Part shown: in pieces, positions 1-9,586 of the stretch | Numbering within the stretch: the first letter of the stretch is position 1 | How the letters are laid out: each line of letters opens with the position of its first letter | Origin: Aplectana chamaeleonis | Taxonomy: Eukaryota > Nematoda > Chromadorea > Rhabditida > Cosmocercidae | Length of the DNA: 64,000 nucleotides | Assembly: GCA_029168955.1 (NCBI GenBank) | Contig: JAPDOI010001334.1 | Location: 129,731 to 193,730 of the forward strand | Reading direction: 5' to 3' | Notes under the pieces: model-generated | Database searches by the model: none | Told to the model about the DNA's origin: nothing | The model's input: the letters and a program-made list of their open reading frames with translations, nothing else | Made by a program: the position numbers and the translations under genes

Positions 1-918
1 ACACATTTGCAGTTTGTCAGCCCTCAGCGACACGTCGCTGCGACCCACACGCGACATCTGCTCCTACGACGGCATTTGCCGTTGCTCCGATGCTGGTCCC
101 GCCGCGATTTGTGTTAGATTTCATGCCTGTCGCTCATTACAGCGACAAAGTATACCATACCCCTCAGTCTCCAACTTTTGTCAGAACTGAGCTTCTGCAA
201 GGAGGAGTGTTCTCAGAAACCATCTTTTATCCCATCGAATCAAAATTACGTATAACCACACACTAATCTCTTCACCACAGAAATGTTACGTCGGTAAGGC
301 TAAAAAAATGGAAACTCTTTAGATATACCACGGAAATGATACAACAAAAAGCCATTCAAAAGGAAATGGGGTAGATGTGTCGACATCGATCAATGTCCAA
401 AACCTGGAGTTTGATGACAGGGCGTCGTCTCTGGGTTTCGAAATTCGCGCGTCAGTCAACGCATGTGGCTCGGAGAGCAACCTGAACGCACTGCACGTTG
501 CAACCACAACCGGAACGCACCGCAAGTTCGAAGATCAACTGCTCTGCGTTTCGGTTGCAGTGGGCAGGGAGAGGCGGAGCCGGTTGTGCTCGGGGGTTGC
601 TACTGTCTGAGAACTACATTGTGGGTCGTTTTTGACGCTTCAAAATGCGTAGGCATTGTAATCTGAGATATACCATCCTACTTCCGTAGTTATCTCAACC
701 ACGTTTACGAGCGTGTATGCTGCCTTTAAGTGATTCACCATTTCAAATATATGATACTATGTTCGTCTTTGCATGATGGTTCTTTGAAATTTGTTTGGAA
801 TTGGGATGCTCATCACTCGACCTGCTTTTCGTTTTCTATTGCAGCAGCGTTCACAACATCTATTTTTATCGATGCTTTGAACTTTTTAGGTCAGTGAAAC
901 ACTTTGGCCTGAACTTCT
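1..918. other. No gene seen; end of a foldback element near 700-730
   Basis: Short open frames on both strands at 319-666 overlap each other and have no recognisable motif. Around 703-730 the sequence reads ACGAGCGTGTATGCTGCC followed by TTTAA. This is the terminal sequence of the palindromic element at 39,653-40,294, so a truncated copy ends here. Nothing else is supported. Confidence 0.4.
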
Positions 919-1411
919 TTGAAGGCGTTGTTCACGATAATTTTCGATTTTGAGGTTAGTTGCCGAATCGATTGTTGTGCCCCCAGGTAGAACTAAAATG
1001 ACGAAGAAACCGAGAAAAACGGACCAGAAGGGCACGAAATCTTTTACTCTCACCCCGCGTCTTTACTCTCACAGGAACTGTTCGTTGTGACAATGAAATC
1101 TTTTGTGGAAACATCTTTTGCAATTCTCTACTCTCTGTTGCTCCGCTCTTTCTTTCAGATCCTCACTAGTACTGTTTAGCCTAAAATTTCTTCCATATTC
1201 GATTAGCCGCATTTTTTTGCCGGTGAAAACCACCGTGAACATGTCCATACAATCGGGCAAATAGTCCAGGCCAGAGAATAGTGTCACTGATATAAGACGT
1301 TTAATTGCGTTTCTCACCGTTTCTTCGTAATTTTGGTAACACTTGGTTGAAAACGCATTTTTTTAGTGGAAAACTCGGGAACGAAAATCATCGTGAACAC
1401 TGTCTTTGAGA
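919..1411 (-). mobile_element. MITE of the GGCAGYGTTCACGAT family
   Basis: The left end reads GAAGGCGTTGTTCACGATAA and the right end is its imperfect inverted repeat (CATCGTGAACACTGTCTTTG). The interior, including the phrases with 'actctcacaggaactgttcg', matches the element at 35,243-35,734 in reverse orientation. Length is about 490 bp in both copies and no transposase is encoded. This is a non-autonomous terminal-inverted-repeat element; superfamily unknown, although TTAA flanks at the 35-kb copy suggest a TTAA target. Confidence 0.7.
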
Positions 1412-2386
1412 GTTTTGTGAGAACAAGAGGTTTCTGATGCGTATGTTCTGGTCCCACTAGGATCCCACGAGATGAAGAGGTATTCAGCTCATTGATGGCA
1501 GATCCTTTTGAAAGCTTCCCTATTTTGCAGACGAACTGATCCGGTGGTTCCGCCGATCACAAGATTTCCAACCATTTTCTGTCTACCTTCCACCTTTCCT
1601 TTTTTACTGCTTGACTCAAAGTATACGTTTATGCAAAAAGGGGGTGTTTTTTCTTTGCGAACACTGAGCTTATCAGGCACTCCAGACTTTTTCACGTTGA
1701 GGCGAAATTTGCATTAAAAACTGTACCAGTACTCTTTCACCGAATCACCCTAAAAAGGGATGATGTGAGTGGCAAAGTCAAACGAATGCTGCACATGGTT
1801 GTTGGAAGAGGCTAGCAAAGCCCTGGCGTAACTTACGCGTATGTCGGCTTGCTCCGCTGGTTCACCATAATCCGTTTTTGCCCAGTGGTTTGGAAGCGAA
1901 GAAAGCTTTCGATCTGGGCGGAGAACGCAACTTTGCGTGAGAAGCACAAATTGTGCTGCTACAATACCAGACCGATGGGAATAGAAACGGATTTTTGGCT
2001 ACTGAAGCTGATATTTTTCCACGGTTTCATCATTCTCTGACATTTTAGGCCGGATCATTCGACGACTTCGAAGCTTTTAATCTTGAAGAGATTGATCGAA
2101 GCGTCATCTGGAGAAGCAACGCCAAAGCGCAACAATTCGAAAACGAAGGCGAATAAAGCACAAAGAGAAAATCGGGGATTTCTTCCTGAATCAGCCTGAA
2201 TGTTCAAAAATTAGGGTTTATGTGTCATTACTAAGTTGTTTGTACATAGTCACCGGACATAAATAGGAGAATTAAAAAGAGTTTCTTGTCGCCCATGCAG
2301 GAGTGGATTGCCCAGAATGGTACGGAAATTTCGCGAACCTTGCTGATTCCTTCACCGAAACGATAAACTGCGTACCACAAACATGT
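1412..2386. other. Intergenic, nothing assignable
   Basis: Overlapping short ORFs of 60-70 codons occur on both strands (1489-1717, 1750-2040) without splice-site context, codon bias or motifs I recognise. I see no gene here. Confidence 0.35.
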
Positions 2387-2552
2387 AAACTCTGGTCCCG
2401 CCGTAGTGACCTGTTGATTTCGATCAATATCAGCAGCGGAGCGGTGGGCCTCGGTGAAATATAACTAGTGATAAGGAGGTTCCGACGAAGAGGCCACCGC
2501 TCCGCGCTGTGATAATCGAAATCAACAGGTCATTACGGCGGGACCAGAGTTT
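2387..2552. repeat. Foldback (inverted repeat, about 70-bp arms)
   Basis: The arm starting AAACTCTGGTCCCGCCGTAG is repeated in inverted form ending CTACGGCGGGACCAGAGTTT-like at 2552 (one mismatch). The core carries the phrase AGCAGCGGAGCGGTGGG, found again at about 40,511-40,527, so this is a dispersed MITE-like family. Confidence 0.75.
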
Positions 2553-3556
2553 AATCAACTAGAAAGGTCAGTGCTGTAGTTTTCATTGATCGTGAGCGTA
2601 GAAAGCTCCGCTCGATTTTTCGACATCATGACACTCGTTTTTTCTGCGATAACTTTTTATGAAATACATTAGAAGTTATTGAAATTAAAATACGCAGTTC
2701 GTAGCAAATCTAGCCACTGCTACAAAATTCTCTAATTTGTGAACATAGGTAAAGTCTATCCGAATGCGACTGTCGTCCCATCCGGTCAGCGGATGTGCTG
2801 ATCGGTCGTCGCGAAGGTATTTTAGAACCTTCGAATCGAGGATTAGAAAGAATATCAGGCGAATGGTGAACCATATCCCGGTCAGCTGTATCTCCGCCGT
2901 AAATGGGCTCGTCCCATAAATGCTTTCATGACTGCTGCTTGACACGCAAGCCGACCGCGTGGGCGGACAGTTTCATTCGGAGAGACTCTAGCTTGCTGGT
3001 CCACGTTCGCTCCTGAAAGGCTCAAACAATCCATTTGTCACGCAGGTGGCGAATTTTTTAAGTACTTTGTTGCCAATTTTGAGTCAGGCGTTCAAAATTG
3101 AAGCCTCATTTTGTTGTTGACGTTCTTTTCTATTTGCAGTTAAAAAAATTCCGCGAACTATGTTTCCGCATAAGTTCCAAACAACTTTCCGGGCCGCCAC
3201 CCCGAATTACCCAAGGAGTGCTGGCCACAGCAGGAGTGCCATATTCGTATGTCGTATCCTACGCGGGCTTTCTGGGAAGTGCAACTAGTCTGACGATAGC
3301 CTCGAAGCTAAAGCTTAGTGCATTTTTCCCGCGACTGGCGACTCGACATCGTGTTTAAGATAGATATCGACAGAAAATCGATGTGGTTAAAATGTACTGC
3401 CGCTGTCGCGCTTCGCGGCTAGTATAAACTAGGCCTAAAGGTCTTTTGGCTGTTCGCAGCATGTTCTTATCCGGTTTACTGCAAATTCTATTCAAGAGCA
3501 CAGAGCACCAAGAAAATTATTCTCAGATTCATGCTGATCTCGGAGAAAATCACACC
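2553..3556. other. Intergenic with two unassigned ORFs
   Basis: A minus-strand frame at 2685-2945 (86 codons) and a plus-strand frame at 3098-3358 (86 codons, preceded by a TTTGCAG that could be a splice acceptor) are the longest open stretches. Neither shows a motif I can name. They could be relic exons or chance ORFs. Confidence 0.2.
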
Positions 3557-3840
3557 TGAGTCGGGATTCATCAACGTTTTTTCGGGGTAAGGGTTAAGCT
3601 ATCTTGTTTACGTGCTCTTCTTATCGGCTCATCCCTCATGAGTGTCACTGCTTATCATGAACAAGAAGGTAAAAACTTCGGGGTAAACGCTATGGTACGT
3701 GTAGAAATAGCCTTTATCACACATGTTATCAACGAAATAATGCTGTTTTTCACGAAATCCACATCAACAGCAACACCGCTTGCAGCGAAGAAAGCGAACA
3801 ATGGGGTAAAAACTTTACCCCAACTCACAATAAAGTGATG
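3557..3840 (+). repeat. Dispersed repeat beginning TGAGTCGGGATTCATCAACG
   Basis: The 22-bp start sequence recurs exactly inverted at 13,524-13,545. Both copies continue with GGGGTAA/TTTACCCC-rich sequence (for example 'aatggggtaaaaactttacccc' here, 'gggtaagtt' and 'ggggtaaactt' there). The pair is inverted and brackets the 6.5-12.7 kb Harbinger region, but each copy looks like an independent MITE fragment. Confidence 0.5.
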
Positions 3841-6190
3841 CTAAGGTTAAGTAGAAGGTAAACTCGCATTTGTTCATAGCATTGCCGGAATATGGCTCTT
3901 CCTAGCCTAGCAGTCTATACGTAGACTATTTTATTGAACTTTTGAATAAGGACAACATCACTACAAGTGATGTGTCTCATATGAAACAGTCTTCACCCTT
4001 GAAATATTCTCGAATTATTGCTAGAAGATGTCGTGTGGATTACTGCGGATTTTTTTAGTTCATTCAAGACCTTGAGTCGACTGTCCCAAGCCAGTTACGG
4101 CAGCTCTCCTTCCGATCACCTGTAAAGACCACTCCGCGTACAGCACTTTAGCGGTGTCGTCTCTGGATTTGAAAGGATTGACAAATTTCAAAATCCGTTA
4201 AACCTCGATTCCGGTTGAGCAATCGGATGAGCGGACTTTTTCTGGGTTATTAAAAGGTTATTAGGTTGGTAAGGTGATATGTGGAAAATCACAGTAGTAG
4301 CAAAGTAGATGTGAATTTTTGTTTCTACTCACTGTACTATAAGAGAATGATTTGAGTGAAATTTCTCAGCGAGACCCCGCATTTGTCGTCATCACTCTAT
4401 ATCCCCACCATCTTATTGAATAGGATTTTCGGCTCTGTGACCCATTTAGAAGCATGTTCACGATAAAATTGGGATTCGAATTTTCAAAGGATGTATCGCG
4501 ATCAACCTCTAAATTAGAGGCGAAAGGGCGATTGAAATCGAGCCATAGAACGCCCTATCAGGCACTCAACATTGGGTGTGTTAAGGCCGCCCACCCACTT
4601 CCTCAAGAGCCCACAAGGAAGTGGGCGGGAAGGGCAGAGCGAATACAAGCTCTAGGGCCGTATAGGGCAACCTATGAGTAGTTTTTAGCTGTTCTCTAGC
4701 CATTGTTGATTCAACGGATCCCGGTACTGTCGGTATCCGGTCAAATTTCGAGGACCGTTTTCATTAAGAACATTGACTTTGAGAACTCAAAGGAAAAATT
4801 GAAACCTTGAAAATTTGCGCCTCGTGTTGAGCCAACCGCTCTCTACTTCTTTGCAAGTTGCTATATACGGAGGAGCCCGTGCGTGATTACCTACGGACAC
4901 AGCCAGCTCGCATGCCGCGTCATCGATGAAGGCGTGCGAGATCAATGTATGACGCCACCAGCGAGCGCGCTGGGGCGGCCAGGACCGAGGTAGCTCATGG
5001 GCAACTCAAAATACAGTTGGCACGGATAGCACAGATGTTCTCATTCCTTATTTTGCGTTGGCGCAAACAAGGGGCGCAAGTGTTAAAATACGTGCAGTGA
5101 GGTTGCGCCAAATCACGATAAGGAATAGAAAATATCAGTGTGATCCGTGTCTAAGCGCGTCACGTTCTTGCGTAGACTATAAATACTTCAGCAAGTTGAA
5201 ACTTGTTGAAACTCGTGGAGCATTTCCACTGGCAAAACAGCGAGATAAAAAACGTATAGATGAACAGTCGCTGCGGCCTGTTTAGGTTTTCTCCGACGCC
5301 ATTGTGGAGCGGAAAAGAGATGTCTTAACTATTCTAAACAAGCGAATTCCGCACATGGGTTCACCATCACGATAGCATAAGATAGAAATGGAATTGTACA
5401 TTATGAAGCGGAATGAAATTGACGATGGATTAATAATGACAATGATGAAAAAGTTTTTACGGCTGTCGCCACCACGGCGGAGCCGTCGTCACGCGCAGGC
5501 GTGGCGTCTGGCCATTCATACTCCAAGGCCACGCCCGCGCGTCACCCACGTGCTGCGCTGGCGTTGAAAAGTATGAATAGCGGCTAACAAATCGCCTTCG
5601 CGGATGAGTTTCACTCTCCAGACATTTCCCTTGTTTTCTCGTGTCTTTCATTAGCTGAACATCGTTTTCAACAAGATCTATGTTTCCGACATCGTTTAGT
5701 ATCCCATTCAATGTTTTGAATTTCCCGTCTGTTGACTCCATCTTCGCGATAAGCTGTCGCTGTATTTTCAAAGCTCTCACATTCAACGATTACGATTATA
5801 CATCACAATCCGTGGTCGCCCTTTGTAGTCGATAGTATCTTATAACTGTGCTTACTCTCAACGCGATTTGTATTGGAATGAGGTACCGTCACACATAAAC
5901 CATAGCAAATCGCTGTTGACGCGGAAAATCATGTAAAACGCCAAAGATAGCATGATATAGTCTGAGGAATGCTTTAAATTTCAGTCATTTCTGTTTTCAG
6001 AAGAATCAAAACGGATTGCCGGTACGTTTTCTCTGTAACAGGCCTACTTAGACAGTAGGCTAGCCATCCGCTTTCAAATATCGACAGCTCAATGTTTGTG
6101 GAAAAAAATGTTAGCAAAGAGGTCAGGAAGGGCTAATCACTGTAGAGGTTGACCTAGTACCTGAGGGATCACATTGAAATATCCGTCTGA
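3841..6190. other. Intergenic; two small foldbacks, one weak ORF
   Basis: A hairpin at about 4588-4632 pairs GCCCACCCACTTCC with GGAAGTGGGCGGG. A second inverted repeat pairs 5044-5066 (TTCCTTATTTTGCGTTGGCG) with 5102-5126. A minus-strand ORF at 5457-5786 starts with a charged, coiled-coil-like stretch of about 55 residues (MNVRALKIQRQLIAKMES) and then becomes proline/arginine/tryptophan-rich, so only its first half could be coding. No known family recognised. Confidence 0.3.
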
Positions 6191-6490
6191 ATGCGTACTT
6201 CGAAATTTTCGTATGAGTTATTTCCCTTACTATCCCTCTCATCATGTTCTAGTTTCCTTGTGAACAAAATGTCCTTTAGTTCAGTGCTAATTTTCTCATT
6301 CTGCTCGATGTCTTCATTTTGTGGTCGAAAACTTTCTCATTCACTTTCATCATATCTGTCTTTCTTTGACTTCACTCTTTTCCAGATTCTCTCCTGCCTT
6401 TCGGGCACCATTCTTCCTGCCACCCACTCATCCTTTTCTTTAATCTCTCCCAATAAATCAACATCAATGTTTTGAACATGGTCATTACAT
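6191..6490 (-). pseudogene. Decayed coding-like segment, unknown family
   Basis: On the minus strand one frame stays open for roughly 100 codons with a single internal TGA near the middle. It encodes a strongly charged Glu/Lys-rich peptide (fragments such as LGEIKEKDEWVAGR and KISTELKDILFTRK). Composition is more protein-like than the antisense Ser/Phe/Leu-rich plus-strand ORF of 94 codons, which I take to be its shadow. It lies about 60 bp upstream of the Harbinger transposase start and points away from it. It could be a relic exon of a captured gene or part of the transposon; I cannot assign a family. Confidence 0.3.
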
Positions 6491-6548
6491 GAAAAAGATC
6501 TTGCTGAGTATGATCACGAAGTAAATATCAGAATTACACTCCGTTTAG

Positions 6549-9120
6549 ATGCAGGAGATCGAACGCGAGGAAATTGATGCTCTGATCAGGATTTCTACGC
6601 CGAGAATTTTCAGAGATCGGACGGATCCGTTGGACCTTGACGATTTTCAGTTCCGCCAAAGATTTCGACTCTCTAGAAATGGATTTCGATCCGTTTTAGA
6701 ACTAATGGGTAGTTCTCTGAGTCCGTCAACGGTAAGGTCCCACTCGCTGACGAGTGCGCAAAGATTGGCTGTATTCTTGGAAACTATAGGAAGCGCAAAC
6801 CTGCAGGTAGTGATCATTTCGAAACACATCTTCACTGCTTGTGTAAATAACCTTTTAAGAGAATCACTGCGGTAACACTCGGTTGTTCCCAGGCGACTGT
6901 ATGCAGGATTGTCAAGGAAATCAGCGATGCCTTTTATAAGCGGAGGAAACACTTTATAAAGTGGCCGACTCATCGCGAACAGACGAATATGAAAAGGAGG
7001 TCATCCTTCAAACAGCTGTTTTCAAGCAATGTTACCTCAATTTAATTAGAAATTTGGCGAAAATTCAGCTAAAATTTCAAATATACAAAAAATTTAGATT
7101 TTATGAGAAGTGCGGGATTCCATTTATTGTGGGTGCACTGGACGGATCCCATGTGAAAATTATTGCTCCTTCGGAAGAAGAATCAAGCTATGTTAATCGG
7201 TAAATGTCCTTTAGAGACAATACGTTATGTTTTTGAGTTTTGATGGCGACTACTCTGAGAGTTTTGGCCGCGAAGTAGCCGCAAAATAGCCCTCCAGGCT
7301 CCTTTTTTTATTCTAGTAACCCTCGTTGATGAGAAACTACTACACTGCGTATCATAATTATACGACAAGCATATTTTTTCATGGCACCTAATTTTAGGGA
7401 AGAGGTCGACTTTGTGCGTTAACACCATTGTAATTAGCGCACAAAGTAACGCCGGAAACACTCCTTCAAGTTCGTTGCAGCTTGGACAGTTTTTTAAAGA
7501 GATTTATTTACAACAGTGGAAAAAATCTACTGACATGGCCTTTTTTGGGATTCTGCTTCTGTACATACCTCGACCCAGGCTTAGGAAAACTTGATGAAAC
7601 TGCAGTATGTTATAGGGCATCACAAACCTTGCTTCAGACATCTGAGGCTTTGAGGGTGCATCTATAATTTTGGAGTATTATTCGAAATTGGGACTATTCC
7701 CTCAAAACATGGCTATTAAATTTCTAAATCCGCAGCGCTCACTCTCAGAGTTTTGGCCGCGAAATAGCCTACCAGGCTCCGCAGCGGCTCTTGGTGGGCT
7801 ATTTACCGGCGATTTCTCGGCTTCTCACGGAACGGACACGAAGTAGCACAGAAATAGCCGAGATATAACCGAGAAATATTTAGAAGTAAACAAAATTGGC
7901 CACGACGCAACCACGCCGGCCCGCCGAGCCGCCATCTTGGGCCGCCAGCGGTTGGGCGGGACCTCCAGAGGCTAAACGAGGTCTAAGAACCCCAAACTTG
8001 GGTAATTGAACCGACAAGGTGCTGAAATCTGAATCATGCCTCTGGAATGCGCCGTATATCTACCTGGAGAGCATTATTTCTAGGCTATTTCGCGGCTATT
8101 ACGCGGCAAGCAAGCATTTCGCGGCTATTTCTCGATCAAAACTGTCAGAGTATACATCCAGAAAATCTACTTGAATATGAACAAATTTGAGATAGATTTC
8201 ATTACTACAGAAAGGGATTTCATTCTATAAATATGGCAGCAATCGCTGACCTGGACCAAAAATTTCTGTGGGTTTCGACGAAATATCCAGGAAGAGCCCA
8301 CGATTCAAGGGTGAGTGAGAATCCCTTGGTTATTGAAGGCATTTGAACTGCTGGACAATAAGAGAACTTGTATCAGTAGAATCACACCTCTCAGTAACCT
8401 TTGGACCGCATTGTTTCCCAATAGAAGACTGATATTTTTCACTTTAAACTCGGCAACTTTGGGGGTTTGAAAGCCATTGCCTCTTTTTAGGTATTCAGAT
8501 CCAATATCCTATACCAAAAACTGAGAAATGGGACAAGGAAGGGTGTGCTATTAGCTGATAGTGCTTATAGATCTGAGAAGTTTGTACTAAAGCCTATAAT
8601 TTCAACGGATAGAACAGAAGCCGGTACGATTACTATTTACGATTAAAGTACGATTACGAGTACTATTAAAGCGAGTTTCAAACTTCCTAAGCTCGCCTGA
8701 GGCAATTTTCTACACAAAATAGGAGGGTTCTTGTTGGATGATTTAGAGTCGAGATACACAGACGCGCAATGCCGCGGGAGGGTAATCATCGAGCATGCTT
8801 TTGGATCGTTGAAACGACAGTTCCAAAGCTTACACTCCGAATTGAGGTGTTGTTTGTATCGAATTTCAACATTTTGTGATTTTTTAAACAGTATATTGAA
8901 CATATGTTTTCCTAGATATCATCCGACTAAGGCGGCCAAGATCATAACCGCAGCATGCTGCCTAAGAAACATGTGTATTCTAACGCGAGAGCAACCTTTC
9001 CATCAAGACGAAGCGATAGAACAGCAATACCCTGAAGCAGGCGATGTCCAGGGAGACATCGCAGATATCGGGTCAGGCGACGCATTGCGCCGCTACGTCG
9101 TTGACAGATACTTCACGTAA
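6549..9120 (+). CDS. PIF/Harbinger (HARBI1-like) transposase, seven exons, apparently intact
   Basis: DDE endonuclease of the PIF/Harbinger superfamily. Proposed exons: 6549-6806, 6860-6999, 7098-7199, 8211-8310, 8491-8623, 8723-8846 and 8916-9120. All junctions obey GT-AG and keep frame, giving 1062 nt (353 codons plus stop), the usual length of HARBI1-type proteins (about 350). Signatures in order: an N-terminal helical region with FRLSRNGF; a helix-turn-helix-like LGCSQATVCRIVKEIS; GIPFIVGALDGSHV with the first catalytic Asp; NRKGFHSINMAAIAD; PGRAHDS; LADSAYRSE with the second Asp; and RVIIEHAFGSLKRQF with the catalytic Glu, followed by AAKIITAACCLRN. The ATG at 6549 directly follows TTTAG, so it could also be an acceptor after a 5' exon. 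The first intron's acceptor (TTTTAAG) and second donor (GTCATC) are weak but are the only ones that restore the family alignment. The 1-kb third intron contains a nested MITE. The gene is convergent with the Myb-like gene. Terminal inverted repeats of the whole transposon were not identified. Confidence 0.9.
7252..8151. mobile_element. Nested MITE(s) inside the transposase third intron
   Basis: A full element spans 7741-8151. It starts ACTCTCAGAGTTTTGGCCGC and ends in the inverted version (GATCAAAACTGTCAGAGT). A partial copy of the same left end begins at 7252 (ACTCTGAGAGTTTTGGCCGC). A related element ends at 26,329 (CGGCTAAAACTCTCAGAGT). Both sit within intron 7200-8210, so they need not disturb the transposase frame. 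Confidence 0.7.
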
Positions 9121-9586
9121 TTACTTTGCAACTCGGAAGGCTGAACACTTCTCTTCTTACGGGTGGTGGCCATTAGGTGATTCGGAAGGGAGGGAGGGGG
9201 AGAGAATAAAAGTGCGCGAAAGCTCTCCCATTTTACGTCTCTGATGTGCTCACTGATGTCTTTGAAGCTCGATTGCACGCCCCTTGATCACCTGACTACC
9301 CCCCTCGCTCCTCCAAATTACCTATTTCGGGCCAAGAAGTGTACGGCCCGCCAACACGGGCGCCTGAGACCCCGTCAAACTTGGTCGAAAAACGGACACT
9401 GTACGGAGGCGGAAATCCCAATCTCAGGTTCATTCAGTTTTTCGATTAAGTTCCGTATTATATTCCGTTTGATGTTAATGTTTAGCTGTATTCACACTGG
9501 CAAGAATAAACAGTTCTATTCACACACATTTCATTCGAAATTAATTCACATTCATCTCATGTTATTCTTATTCACTTATTTTTCAT
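9121..9586. other. Gap between convergent Harbinger genes
   Basis: This is the 466-bp tail-to-tail spacer. It contains a purine-rich stretch (about 9186-9205) and, near 9590, a poly-C run that encodes the C-terminal glycines of the neighbouring minus-strand protein. No separate gene seen. Confidence 0.5.
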
